Source of the DNA: Hymenoscyphus infarciens
Taxonomy: Eukaryota; Ascomycota; Leotiomycetes; Helotiales; Helotiaceae
Assembly (NCBI GenBank): GCA_001414345.1
Contig: LLCB01000368.1
Coordinates: 1 to 52,583, forward strand
Direction of reading: 5' to 3'
DNA length: 52,583 bases
Below the pieces are notes generated by a model. The model was given only the letters and a program-made list of their open reading frames with translations, was not told the DNA's origin and ran no database searches. A program made the translations under genes and the position numbers. Positions 31,558-45,214 of this stretch are shown here, piece after piece (positions within the stretch are counted from its first letter, which is position 1; each line of letters begins with the position of its first letter).

Positions 31558-31769
31558 TAAAAATAATAACTCTTCTTTGCTAGTAATAGCTTTAATAATA
31601 TCTCTTTTTAAGCTTATTACTACTTCTTATTTAGAAGTCGATTTATACTTAATTTAGAATATTACGACGATATCTTTATATAGCCGAGTAATTAGAGACT
31701 ATCTAGATAGCTAGTAATAGTAGGGTTTATTATCTATATAAATAGCTAGTGTAAATCGTGTTTTAGTAT
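31081..31769 (+). mobile_element. Gypsy chromovirus Y, left part (5' LTR and leader)
   Basis: 5' LTR 31081-31557 followed by 212 bp of leader, then interrupted by W after AGTAT (31765-31769). Resumes at 39620. With W removed Y is about 8070 bp long. Target duplication CTTAG at 31076-31080 and 47006-47010. Confidence 0.88.
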
Positions 31770-32147
31770 TATAATAGCACAAAATATATACAACTACAGT
31801 AGAGGTATATAGAAGTGTATATAGAAGAATAACGTATATAGATACTAGGTACTAATATAAAAGAAAATAATAACTATCCTTCTTTTATACTAAGTATAAA
31901 TATCTATATATAAGAGGTTAAAGACTACTAAGTCTTAATAAGAATAATAACTAAGTCCTTCTTAATATAGCTACTAAAATAATAAGAGCTTTAAAGCTAA
32001 ATATATAAGACCTTAAAACAAAATATATAATATCTAATCCTTACTCTCTTTAGTACCTTCTATCTAATAAGTCGTAGGAGTATCGGCAGTTATAGAGATA
32101 TTAGTAGTTATATAAATACTGATAATTTAGAATAGCGTGCTATTATA
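31770..32147 (-). repeat. W 3' LTR
   Basis: 378 bp, TATAATAGCACAAAATA to AATAGCGTGCTATTATA. The two ends form an inverted pair (TATAATAGCAC/GCGTGCTATTATA). Confidence 0.88.
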
Positions 32148-32160
32148 TCCCCTCTCCTTT
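32148..32160 (-). other. W polypurine tract
   Basis: TCCCCTCTCCTTT on the plus strand, a purine run on the minus strand, directly inside the 3' LTR and followed by AAAAGACTTGTCTCGAGTC as in V and Y. Confidence 0.78.
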
Positions 32161-32726
32161 AAAAAGACTTGTCTCGAGTCTTTGGTTATCGATTAGTATA
32201 GTGTTAGGTTAATCGGAGTATTATTTACGTGTTTATTATAAAGAATGTAACTTGTCTACTATTATAGTATCTAGTAGTCAAGGTAGGGTCGGTAGTTAGT
32301 AGTATTATTATTTTAAGAGATAATTGTTTTTGGTTTATTATTATATATTATATAATAATAGATACGAATAGAAGAGAGGCTAATTATTAGCTAATAGGTA
32401 GAAAGCGATACGCTACTATAGAGTTATTATATTCTTACTATTATTATATATTATAATAGTAATTATTAAGTAATAAATAACAATCGTAAGCGACTACTAT
32501 TATTATAAGTAGTATATTAGTAGGCGACTTTTCCTTAATTCTAACTTCTCTTTTTCTTTTCTTTTTATTTAAAATAATATATATATAGTAAGAATACCTT
32601 CTAATTAGATATATCTTTATATACTAACTTTTATCCTAGAATATATATATATATTATATATATATATAAAAGTAAGTCTTTCCTTTCTTTATTAGGCCTA
32701 ATTCGAAGCTAATCTAATATAGTAAA

Positions 32727-33468
32727 ATGTCTCTTCTATATCCTCCTAGTATACTTCTAGCTACCTATCGAGTCTACTACGTTTAGTGTCTTTAGGTAAA
32801 ATCTTAGAACGAAGATTATATCTATACTTTTAAGAAGCTAAAGTTAAAGAAGTATAGTTACTATATTAAGTAGAATACTATATATATCTTAATAAGTTTA
32901 ATCTTAAATATATACTAAATCTATTCTAACTTAGGTAGTTACTATAGTTTATAGAGAAGGAGTTTAGTAAGCTTAAGCTTAAGAAGGGGAAGAGGGAGAT
33001 TAAGAAGGCTACTAAGGCCTTAGATAAGGTATTAGTTATTATTAGTATAGAGGTACTAAAGAATAGCTTAGAGATGTAGTTTACTCTCTTAGAGAAGACT
33101 TAAGCACTTCGCGTTAAGGTTATTATAAGTACCTCTTACTTATTAGAAGGGTTTTAGTTACTAATATTTAATAGTTCTTACGTTATACTATAAAAGGTAG
33201 AACCTCTGTCTAAACCTAGGTTTAGGTCCTCTTTAAGGCTTATCTAAAGAGTTTATAGACGTCCCTTTTAAAGCTAGTTATAGGAGGTTGCTAAGGTAAG
33301 AAGCGTCTTTATAAGAAGGAGGTAGTAAAGGAAGAGCCGATTTAGGCTCCTTATGCTCGAGAGAGTAGGGAGAAGGATAATAAGTTAGAGGAAGGAGAGG
33401 CTATAGCCTAAGGAGAGTTAGTAGGCTCTGTTTTAGTAGTGACTCGGTCTAGGTTCTTTACTTATTAA
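32727..33468 (+). pseudogene. Antisense additional ORF in the 3' region of W
   Basis: Lies on the strand opposite to gag-pol, between chromodomain and polypurine tract. An ATG is present at 32727. One frame reads SLVSLSL-free coding-like blocks such as KKATKALDKVL, NSLEM.FTLLEKT; a second frame downstream reads KKRLYKKEVVKEEPI and ESREKDNKLEEGEAIA to TRSRFFTY and a stop near 33468. Stops in these frames are TAG or TAA explainable from CAG, CAA or TGG. The frame change may be an intron or a frameshift. The mixed charge and lysine/glutamate richness suggest a small soluble or DNA/RNA-binding-like protein, but no family was recognised. The same ORF exists in Y (45215-45947, minus). Confidence 0.6.
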
Positions 33469-33639
33469 TTTTAAACATTCTTACTAGTTAGTGTTTTATC
33501 TTAGGTTTTTATTATAAGTTCCTTATTAAGAGTAACTAGAATTAGAAGGTATTAATATTATAAATTAACTCTTTTACTTAATTCTTATCTAATTCCTATA
33601 TATTAAGCTATTTAGAGAGGTGTTAGAGTAGTTCTAGCT

Positions 33640-36600
33640 CTTCTAGATATTTAGTATAAAAGTCTCTTAGATAATATAGTAAACCTTAAAAATTATCTAT
33701 AGAATACTAAGTAAGATTTAAATTATATTTAACCTATTTTACTTAATACTATAGCTATCTTTTAAAAAGTCTATTACTAAGTATTTCTTATACCTCTTAT
33801 TCTTATATACTTTTAATAATATCTAGTAGAGGCTCTAGAGCCTCTTATCTTAGTAGGAGAGTGTTTAGATCCTTTAAAAGTATATTAAAAGTAAAAACAT
33901 TATAAATTAATAAGCTTTTAAGAAGTTTTAGCCTATAGAAGTATCTTATATATTCTAGTATTTTAAAAGGTTTTATTTATTATTTAGTAAGCTTTTAGTT
34001 AGAATAATTTATTTTAAGATTTTTTATAAATAAGTAGACTTTATCTCTAATATTCTAGTTAATAGCTTTTTAGTATTAGTTTATACTATTCTCTATTTTC
34101 TTTTAAGCTTTATCTATATTATCTTTAGCTATTCTCTAAGTAGAGTATATATATTAGGCTACTTTTACTATCTTATTATAGTTAAGTTATTTCTAGGGAA
34201 TAGAAGTCTTTAGCGTGTTCTAGTTCTATAAGGTTTTTAGGTTAAGTTTAAACTTAAGCTAATAAGGGGTTATACTAATAGATAAGTATAGAAGTGTTAT
34301 TTATACTCTATTTATTAAGGGGATTAATTTACTCTAGTTATCTTAATAGTAGGTTATAAAGAGCTTTAGTCTTTAATTAATATATCAGTTTATTATCTTT
34401 GTCTATCTATCTATCTATTTATAGTAGGTAGTACTAAGCTTAAGCTTAATACTAATTATTTAATAAAATTTAGTCTAAAATAATAATATAAATTAAGGTC
34501 TTTAATTAGATATAATTAATTTAGAGTAGTAGTTAAAATAGTAAATCTATTAAATAAAGAGTTTAGCTAGTTCTTTAGCGTTTATAGTTAAGTAATAAGA
34601 TATTAATACTAAATCCTTTCTAAGTTAGTTAATAAATACTAATATAGTATTAAATTTATATTTATCTTTTAAGAATAATTTAAAGTCTATATATAAATAT
34701 TATATAAAATAGTTAGGTATAAGTAGAGGGTAAAGAAAGCCTTATTACTTAGTTTATTAAGGATAAGAGTATTTATAAGCTTAATAATTCCCTATATATC
34801 TTCTATAGTCTAAAAACATTCTAGCCTAGTAGTAGTATTATACTAATAACTAGTATATCTTTTTTATACTTAGGTAAGTATTAGATACTTAGTTATAGAC
34901 TTCTTAGATTAGCTTTATATAGAGTTTAGTATTTCTTTAAATATAAAGTTAATTTTTAAAAAGTAGTAAATTATCTAATAAGAGGTAGTATTTATCTAGA
35001 AGTTTATAATATTCTTTTTAAAAGAAGTATAGATTATCTTCTTTTAACTTCTAAATTATGTTTAAACTTATTCTTAGAATAACGTTTAACTAAATTATAT
35101 TAAAAGATATAAATTATTCTTATAAAAAGGTCTAAGTAAGTTTAGTATTAATTTAAAGGTCTAAATAATTAAGTGCTAAAAGAGTACGCGAGCAGCTGTC
35201 TACTTTAGCTTAATTATAGGTTTTTAGGTCTTATTTATATTAAGTTAATATATCTACTTTCTAATTACTCTTCTTAGATGTAAATTAGATCTAAAAGTTA
35301 AAGTCTAATAAAAACTCTATTTATTAGACTTACTTAGCTATAAGTAGCTTAGTTGTTATAAAGTATTTTAATAATCTATAATCTAAATATATATTAATAC
35401 GCTTTTAATATAATATAAGTTTAGAGTACTATTTCTTAAAAGCTTCTATAATAGTAGATAGTTCTTTATTATAAATCTCCTAGTTTAATTTATAGCTAAC
35501 TAGGACGTATAAGTAGAACCTAATAGAGTACTAAAAGCTATTATATTATTATAAGAATATATCTACTATTACTTCTTTTAAGGAGTCTATTTCTACCTTT
35601 ATATTATAATTAGAGTTAAAGTAGTATAATATTTAAATTATAAGTAGCCTAGTCTTTAGTACTTCAAAGACTTCTTTATATTTAAGTGTCTATAAAAACG
35701 GCTCTATAGAGTGTATTATCGTAGTTAAAGGTTTAGTGATTTTAGTATAACCTTTAATAAATTATCTATAGAATCTAGTAAACTCTAGATAAGACTTTAT
35801 ACTTATTATAGTATTAGATTAAACCTAGTTTTATAAAGGCTCTACTTTTTTAGAGTTAACTTTAAGTTCTTTTATAGTTAAGATAAATCCTAAGTATTTA
35901 ACTCTAGTAATACTAAATTCACTTTTCTTAATATTAACCTAAAGTTCTACTTCTTAAAGCTAATTTAGAACCTTCTTAACCTATTTCTTATATTCTTTAA
36001 TAGTATCTAAATAAATTAAAATATTATCTAAGTAAGTAATATAGAAGTTGTCTAGATAGTTAATTAAGACGTTGTTTATATAATATTAATAGATAGTAAG
36101 GCTATTATAGAGTCTAAAAAGGAGGACCTTATATTTATATATACTATACCTAGTTCTAAACATAGTTATCTCTTCTAAGTTAAAGTCTATTTAAATATAA
36201 TAAAAAGCTTATCTAATATCTAATTTAGTAAAGATTTTAGCTATTCTTATTCTAGAAAGTAGCTTATTAATATAAGAGATTAAGTAGAGATTATTTTAGA
36301 TTAAAGTATTAAGCTTTTTATAATTAATATAGAACTATAACTTATTACTATTAGCCTTTTTAATAAAGAATACTAGAGAGATAAAAGAGCTATTACTATT
36401 AATAATAAACCTTTTATCTAGGTTCTTTATAAGATACTCCTTTATAGCTTTAAGCTCTATAATTAACTATTAATATAAAGGTAAAAAGGAATTAAAAAGT
36501 AACTTATTTAAAGTAATCTTATAGTTATATTTATAGTAAGGAGAGAGCATATTAAAAGCTACTTTTAAGAATATATCTTTATAAGATAAGTAATATTTTA

Positions 36601-38900
36601 AAAGTTAAGCCTATATTAGAGTCCTTATCTTATTATTATCTTAGAGAGAGGTAGATCTTTTATTAATAATCTAATCTAGCTTATATATACTTATTATATA
36701 AAATTCTAAGTTAAGTTATTTTATATTAAAATATATAGTATTTATACTAATTTTATAAATAAAAGAGTATAGAGTCTAACTTTTTAAGACTATATTAGTA
36801 GATTATAAAGGCTTTAGACTAGAGTTAGATATTGAATTTTTAGGAGGTATTATTATAGATAAGAGTAATAACTTAGCTATATTTATAAGTCTACTCTTTT
36901 TATATCTTTCTTATTAATAGATTATATATTCTCTTTGATTTATATCTAACTAGTAGTTTAAAAGGGGTTTCTAGTTCTAGCTAGAAAGTAAGAGTAAAAT
37001 TTCCTTACTATAGTAAGAAGTTAGAGCGTTATTAGCTAGCTAAGTAATCTAATTCTTTAAAAGGTTAAGTAGAACTTTAAAATAGTTTAACTACTTATTA
37101 CTAATAATTAAGTCTTATTATTTAAAGTCTAGGATAATAAAGAGACAGTTATAAATATAACGCTTATCTATATTTAGATATAGCTATATAAACTAAGTTA
37201 CTTAGCTTTTAATACTATTATTATATCTATAAATAGATATAGAATAAGGTAGTCTCTAGATCTATAAATCTATTACTTTTAATAGTCGAAGAGCTAGAAG
37301 TTAATTTAGAAATAGGTACCTATTTACTTCTATATCTACTAAAGCTTATATTTTAATACTATATCTCTATATACTAAGTATAGTATTTATAAGGAACTGT
37401 TTTCCTCTTATAAGTTTAGAAAGGTTGAGTTTAGCTAGATTATATTTATATAGGCCTAGGAAGGTATCTTTACCTAAGCCTCTTTATTTTCCTTCTAACC
37501 TAGGTTATAGTTAGAGTACTCTTTAAGTAGTTATTCTTACTTAGGTTAATTATCTATTTTATTAATACTAGGTAGATTAGGATAGTTAGACTTAATATAC
37601 CTAGGTTTCCTATAATTATAATACTTTATACTAGTAGGGAATTAGTCTATAAACAAAGGTGCTAAAGTCTTTAATCTTTCGCTAGTAGAAGAGGGCCTAA
37701 GAGTTTAAGAAGTCCTTTAAGAAATAGTATAAAGTCTATATAAGAGAGATAAGGGTTTTATTAAGAAACTAGATAAGAATCGGTTAATGTTAGACTTTTA
37801 GTATAATAAGCTTATTATAACAGGTTTTTTAGTACTTATTATACTAGTTATATATAACTTAGAGTTATAATACTATTCCTTATCTATAAATAATAGGTCT
37901 CTTACTATCTTATTAAAGTTAGTATTCTAATATCTCTTACTATTAACTAATTAGGTTTAGAGCTAAAGTATAAGCTTATCTTATATATAATAGAATTTAT
38001 CTTACTCTAATACTTCTCTAAGTATAGCTATACTTAAAAAGCAACTTTTAAATTCTATAAAACTTTCTCTTATATAACTCTTCTATCTTATTTAAAGAGA
38101 CTAAAAGGCGTTTTAAGTATCCTCCTTCTTATAACTAGTTAGATAGTAGGTATTAAGAAGTTTAATTATTTCTTTATAATCTTTAAATACTATCTTACTT
38201 ATATTAGACTTATATTAGGGCTCTAAGTAGTTCTAAGCGAGTTTCGTTATTATCTTCTAAATAAGGGCTTTATAAGTTAAAAGCGTCTAATAATAGTTAA
38301 CGTTTATATAGAGTCGATTATATATTAATATTCTCTATTACTTATATATAGGTAAAGTACTATTATCTAAAAGTTTAATTTTTTTAGTAATCTTACTTTT
38401 AATAGGTTAAAAGGCTTTTAAAGTGCTTTTAGGTTATAAGTATAGAGTAGGTTATTATAAGAAAGGAATATTAAAGATAGAGTCTTATCTAAGATAATAG
38501 TTTAAAGAGACTAAAAGAGGTGTTTATATAAGTTAGATAGGACTTAGACTTTAGTTATTATTTAGTAGTTATTAACTAATTTACTATACTAGGTCTAATA
38601 ATTAGGTAATCTAATTATCTTACTCTAAAATTCTCTATTCTTTTTCTTAATCCTTAGCCTTTATAACTTAAATTATACTCTATATCTCGTCTATATTAGA
38701 GAAGTCTTATTAATCTCTCTAGCTTCTAGACACTAGGCCTTTGCCTTTGTTATTCTTAGGCTTCTTAGTATTCTTAGAAGTATAGTACTAAGTTAGAGAC
38801 CTTTCTATAGAGGCTTAACTTATTTCCTTAAGAGAGGGCTCTATACTTAAGAGCAGAGCTTAGAAGGGACCTAGGGTCGCTTTAGATTTTAATATATTAG
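33640..38900 (-). pseudogene. W gag-pol with chromodomain (RIP-broken)
   Basis: Minus-strand frames parallel those of Y. Zinc knuckle at 37582-37623 (YNYRKPRYIKSNY after RIP), YLDN for YLDD at 36023-36034, and a mutated chromodomain at the end. All stops are TAA or TAG of RIP type. Outer limits are approximate. Confidence 0.78.
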
Positions 38901-39241
38901 ATATTAAATTAGAGGGGAGGTAAGATCAGATTTAGAAGCCTTCTAGATAACTATTATAAGTCGACTTATTTACCAAATCTAGGGTTATTAGAACTCTTAA
39001 GAACACTTAGCGTATTCTAATCTCTTGACGTATCTATAATATAATTTTTACTAGCTATCTATATAGATACTAAACTCTAGTATTACTAGCTATCTAGGTA
39101 GTCTCTAATTACTTAGCTATATAAGGATGCTATTATAATGTTTTAAATTAAGAGTGAATCGACTTCTAAATAAAGAGTAGTAATAAGCTTAAAGAAGATA
39201 TTATTAAGGCCGTTACTAGCGAGAAAGAGTTATTATTTTTA

Positions 39242-39619
39242 TATAATAGTACGAAATATATATAACTATAGTAGAGGCATATAGGAGTATATATAAAAGA
39301 ATAACGTATATATATACTAAGTACTAATATAGAAGAAAATAATAACTGTCTTTCTTCTATACTAAGTATAAACATCTATATATAAGAGGTTAGAGACTAC
39401 TAAGTCTTAATAAGAATAATAACCGAGTCCTTCTTAATATAGCTACTAAAATAATAAGGGCTTTAAAGCTAAATATATAAGACCTTAAAACAAAATATAT
39501 AATATTTGATCTTTACTCTCTTTTGCACCTTCTATCTAATAAGTCGTAGAAGTATTAGTAGTTGTAGAGATATTAGTAGTTATATAAATACCGATAATTC
39601 AGGATAACGTGTTATTATA
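39242..39619 (-). repeat. W 5' LTR
   Basis: 378 bp, same length as the left copy; ends ATAACGTGTTATTATA. The inner end touches the conserved leader at 39241. Confidence 0.88.
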
Positions 39620-39899
39620 AGTATATGTTAAGAGATTAGAATACGCTAAGTATTTCCCGAGAGTTCTAATAACCTTAGATTTAGTAAATAAGCTAACTTA
39701 TAATAGTTATCTAGAAGGCTTCTAAATCTAATCCTACCTCTCTCTCTCTCTCTTAATTTAATATTTAATATATTAGAATCTAGAGCAACCTCTAGTCTCT
39801 CTTAAGCTTTACTTCTAAGTATAGAGCGACCTCTTAGAGAATAAAGTTAAGTTCTTACTAAAAGGTCTCTAACTCAGTATTATACTCTTAAGAATAGTA

Positions 39900-42800
39900 A
39901 GAAACCTAAGAATAATAAAGATAAAGTCCTAGTATCTAAAAGCTAAAGAGATTAATAGAACTTCTCTAATATAGACGAGATATAGAGCGTGATCTAAGCT
40001 ATAGAGGCTAAGGATTAAGAAAAAGAATAGAGAATTTTAGAGTAAGATAATTAGATTATTTAATTATTAGACTTAGTATAGTAAATTAGTTAATAACTCT
40101 TAAATAATAACTAAAGTCTAAGTCTTATCTAACCTATATAAATACCTCCTTCTACCTCTTTAAACTACTATTATAGATAAGACTTTAGCTCTAATATTTC
40201 TTTCTTAGAATAATCTATACTACGACCTACTCTATATCTATAACTTAAAAGCACTTTAAAAGCCTTTTAATCTATTAAAAGTAAGATTATAGAAAAAATT
40301 AAACTTTTAGATAATAGTGTTTTATTTATATATAAGTAATAGAGAATATTAATATATAATCGACTCTATATAAACGTCGACTATTATTAGACGCTTTTAA
40401 CTTATAAAGCTCTTATTTAGAGAATAATAACGAAACTCGCTTAGAACTACTTAGAGCTCTAATACGAGTTTAATATAAGTAAGATAGTATTTAAAGACTA
40501 TAAAGAGATAATTAAGCTTCTTAATACTTATTATCTAATAGGTTATAAGAAGGAGGATACTTAAAACGCTTTTTAGTTACTTTAGATAAGATAGAAGAGT
40601 TATATTAAAGAAAGTTTTATAGAATTTAAAAGTTACTTTTTAAGTATAGTAATACTTAGAGAAGTATCTAAGTAAGATAAGTTCTACTATATATAGAATA
40701 AGCTTATACCTTAGCTCTAAACCTAATTAGTTAATAGTAAGAGATACTAGAATACTAACTTTAATAAGATAGTAAGAGACTTATTATTTATAGATAAAGA
40801 ATAGTACTATAATACTAAGTTATATATAACTAATATAATAAGTACTAAAAAACCTATTATAATAAGCTTATCTTATTAAAAGCCTAACGTTAACTAAACC
40901 TTATCTAGTTTCTTAATAAAACCCTTACTACTCTTATATAGACTTTATACTACTTCTTAAAAAACTTCTTAATCTCTTAAACTCTCTTCTACTAGTAAAA
41001 GATTAAAGACTTTATTTATAGACTAACTCCTTACTAGTATAAAGTACTATAATTATAGGAAACCTAGGTATATTAAGCCTAACTATTCTAATCTACCTAG
41101 TATTAATAAGATAGAGAAGGATAATTAACCTAAGAAAGAATAACTATCTAAAAAGTACTCTAACTCTAACCTAAGTTAAGAGGAAAACGAAGAGGCTTAA
41201 ATAAAAATACTTTCTTAGGCTTATATAAATATAATCTATCTAGACTTAACCTTTCTAAGCTTATAAGAGGAAAATAGTTTCTTATAAATACTACTCTTAG
41301 TATATAGAGATATAGTATTAAAATATAAGCTTTAATAGATATAAGAATAAATAGGTACTTATTTCTAAATTAACTCTTAGCTCTATAATTATTAAAAGTA
41401 ATAGGTTTAAAGATTTAGAAACTACTTTATTTAGTATCTATTTATAGATATAATAATAGTACTAAAAGCTAAGTAAATTAGTTTATATAACTATATTTAA
41501 ATATAGATAAATATTATATCTATAACTACTTCTTTATTATCCTAGATCTTAGATAATAAGACTTAATTATTAGTAATAAGTAGTTAAACTATTTTAAAGT
41601 TCTTCTTAACTTCTTAAAAAACTAGATTACTTAGCTAGCTAAATACCTCTTAACTCTCTACTATAGTAAGGAAATTTTACTTTCTCTTTCTAGCTAGAAC
41701 TAAAAACCTTTTTTAAATTACTAGTTAGATATAAACTAAAGAGAATATACTATTTAATAATAAGAAAGATATAAAAAGGGTAGACTTATATATATAGCTA
41801 AGTTATTACTTTTATTTATAATAATACCTTTTAAAATTTTAATATCTAACTTTAGTCTAAAGCTCTTATAAACTACTAGTATAGCCTTAAAAGGCTAGAC
41901 TCTATATTCTTTTATCTATAAAATAAGTATAAATATAATATATTATAATATAAAATAGCCTAATTTAGAATTTTATATAATAAGTTTTTATAAGCTAGAT
42001 TAGATTATTAATAAGAAATTAGCCTCTTTCTAAGATAATAATAAGATAAGAGCTCTAATATAAGCCTAACTTTTAAAGTATTACTTATTTTATAAAGACG
42101 TGTTCTTAAAAGTAGCTTCTAATAAGCTTTCTTCTTACTATAAATATAATTATAAGATTACTTTAAATAAGCTACTTCTTAACTCCTTTTTATCTCTATA
42201 TTAATAGTTAATTATAAAGCTTAAAGCTATAAAAGAGTATCTTATAAAGAACTTAGATAAAGGGTTTATTATTAATAGTAATAGCTCTTTCGCCTCTTTT
42301 ATACTCTTTATTAAAAAGGCTAATAGTAATAAGTTATAGTTCTATATTAATTATAAGAAGCTAAACGTTCTAATCTAAAATAATCTCTACTTAATCCCTT
42401 ATATTAATAAGCTCCTTTCTAAGATAAGAATAGCTAAAATCTTTACTAAATTAGATATTAGATAAGCTTTCTATTATATCTAAATAGACTCTAACTTAGA
42501 AGAGATAACTATATTTAAAACTAAGTATAGCTTATATAAATATAAGGTTCTCTCTTTTAGATTCTATAATAGCTCTACTATCTATTAATATTATATAAAT
42601 AACATCTTAATCGATTATCTAAACAACTTCTATATTACTTACTTAGATAATATTTTAATTTATTTAAATACTATTAAAGAATATAAGAAATAGGTTAAAA
42701 AGGTTCTAAATTAGCTCTAAGAAGTAGGACTTTAAATAGATATTAAGAAAAGCAAATTTAGTATTATTAGAGTTAAATACTTAGGATTTATCTTAACTAT

Positions 42801-45070
42801 AAAAAGACTTAAAGTTAACTTAGAAAAAGTAGAGCCTTTATAAAACTAGGTCTAACCTAATACTATAATAGGTATAAAGTCTTACTTAGAGTTTATAAGA
42901 TTCTATAAACAATTTATTAAAGGTTATATTAAAATCGCTAAACCTCTAACTATAATAATATACCTTATAAAGCTGTTTCTATAAATACTTAAATATAATA
43001 AAGCCTTTAAAATACTAAGAACTTAGCTACTTACTATATAAACCTTATACTACTTTAACTCTAATTATAATATAAAGGTAGAAATAAACTCCTTAGAAAG
43101 AGTAATAGTAAGTATATTCTTATAATAATATAATAGCTTTTAGTACTCTATTAAGTTCTACTTACACGTCCTAGTCAGCTATAAATCGAACTAGGAGATC
43201 TATAATAAAGAGCTATCTACTATTATAAAAGCTTTTAAGAAATAGTACTTTAAACTTATATTATATTAAAAGTGTATTAATATATATTTAGATTATAAAT
43301 TATTAGAATACTTTATAATAACTAAGCTACTTATAACTAAGTAAGTCTAATAAATAGAGTTTCTATTAGACTTTAACTTCTAAATCTAATTTACATCTAA
43401 GAAGAGTAATTAAAAAGTAAATATATTAACTTAATATAAATAAGACTAAAAACCTATAATTAAGCTAAAGTAGATAGCTACTTATATACCCTTTTAACAC
43501 CTAATTATTTAGACTCTTAAATTAATACTAAACTTACTTAGACCTTTTTATAAGAATAGTCTACCTCTCTTAATATAATTTAGTTAGATAATATTCTAAG
43601 AATAAGTTTAAATATAATTTAAAAGTTAAAGAAAGATAACTTATACTTCTTTTAGAAAGAACGTTATTAACTTCTAAATAGATACTACCTCTTATTAGAT
43701 AATTTACTACTCTTTAAAGATTAACTTTACGTTTAAAAGAATACTAAACTCTATATAAAACTAATCTAAGAAGTCTATAACTAAGTATCTAGTACTTACC
43801 TAAGTATAAAAAAGATATACTAGTTATTAGTATAATACTACTACTAAGCTAGAATGTTTTTAGACTATAAGAGGTATATAAAGAATTATTAAGCTTATAA
43901 ATACTCCTATTCTTAATAAACTAAGTAATAAGGCTTTCTTTACCTTTTATCTATACCTAACTATTTTATATAATATTTATATATAGACTTTAAATTATTC
44001 TTAAAAGATAAATATAGATTTAATACTATATTAGTATTTATTAATAAACTTAGAAAGGATTTAGTATTAATACTCTATTACTTAACTATAAACGCTAAAA
44101 GACTAGCTAAACTCTTTATTTAATAGATTTACTATTTTAGCTACTACTCTAAATTAATTATATCTAATTAAGAACTTTAATTTATATTATTATTTTAAAT
44201 TAAATTTTATTAAATAATTAGTATTAAGATTAAGCTTAGTACTACTTACTATAAATAAATAAATAGATAAATAGAGATAATAAACCGATATATTAATTAG
44301 AGACTAAGGCTCTTTATAACCTACTATTAAGATAACTAAAGTAAATTAATCCTCTTAATAAATAGAGTATAAATAATACTTCTATACTTATCTATTAGTA
44401 TAACCTCTTATTAGCTTAAGTTTAGACTTAATCTAAAGACTTTATAAAACTAGAATATACTAAAGACTTCTATTCTCTAAAAATAACTTAACTATAATAA
44501 GGTAGTAAAAGTGGCCTAATATATATACTCTACTTAGAGAATAGCTAAAGATAATATAAATAAGGCTTAGAAAAAGATAGAGGATAGTATAAACTAGTAC
44601 TAAAGAGCTATTAACTAAGACGTTAGAAATAAAGTCTACTTATCTATTAAGAATCTTAAGATAAATCGTCCTAGCTAAAAGCTTACTAAATAGTAGATAG
44701 AACCTTTTAAAATATTAAAAAGTATAAGATACTCTTATAAGCTAAAACTTCTTAAAAGCTTATTAATTTATAATATTTTCGCCTCTAATATACTTTTAAA
44801 GGATCTAAATACTTCTCTACTAGGATAAGAGGCTCTAAAGCCTCTACTAGACATTATTAAAGGTATATAAGAATAGGAGATATAAGAAATACTTAATAGT
44901 AGACTTTTTAAAAGATAGCTATAGTACTAGGTAAAATAGGTTAGATATAATTCAAATCCTACTTAGTATCTTATAAATAATTTTTAAGGTTTATTATATT
45001 ATCTAAGAGACTTTTATACTAAATATCTAAAAGAGCTAAAACTACTCTAACACCTCTCTAAATAGCTTAA
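39900..45070 (+). pseudogene. Y gag-pol with C-terminal chromodomain (RIP-broken)
   Basis: Order is that of Ty3/Gypsy chromoviruses. The knuckle at 41045-41086 (YYNYRKPRYIKPNY) needs one transition per Cys/His to become CX2CX4HX4C. RT blocks include FIKKAN, IFTKLDIR, VLSFRFYN and YLDNILIYL, then KSKFSIIRVKYLGFILT. Integrase-like sequence lies around 43640-44560. The chromodomain keeps EILNSRLFKR and VK-VRYNSNPT-YL, where dashes are TAG codons from TGG. Chromodomains in such elements steer integration to heterochromatin, which fits the nesting seen here. Confidence 0.85.
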
Positions 45071-45214
45071 TATATAAGAATTAGATAAGAATTAAGTAAA
45101 AGAGTTAATTTATAATATTAATACCCTCTAATTCTAGTTACTCTTAATAAAGAACTTATAATAAAAACCTAAGATAAAATACTAACTAATAGGAATGTTT
45201 AAAATTAATAAAGT

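Larger units (their letters stand above)
31770..39619 (-). mobile_element. Gypsy chromovirus W, complete, minus strand, TSD agtat
   Basis: 7850 bp, bounded by AGTAT at 31765-31769 and 39620-39624. LTRs of 378 bp at 31770-32147 and 39242-39619; the latter is the 5' LTR. Read on the minus strand from 39241 the order is leader TAAAAATAATAACTC, gag with zinc knuckle (37582-37623), protease, RT with YLDD-type motif (36023-36034), RNase H, integrase, chromodomain (about 33640-33830), an opposite-strand ORF, polypurine tract (32148-32160) and 3' LTR. It is the youngest member of the nest by position. All frames are broken by RIP. Confidence 0.88.

Noticed and set aside
32148..32185. Primer-binding site next to the 31770-32147 LTR
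   Set aside because: The pyrimidine tract was first read as a primer-binding region; gag-pol orientation shows it is the polypurine tract on the other strand, and the 5' LTR is the one at 39242-39619.
39166..39375. 69-codon minus-strand open frame
   Set aside because: Spans the end of the W LTR and its leader; no family resemblance and hydrophobic by composition.
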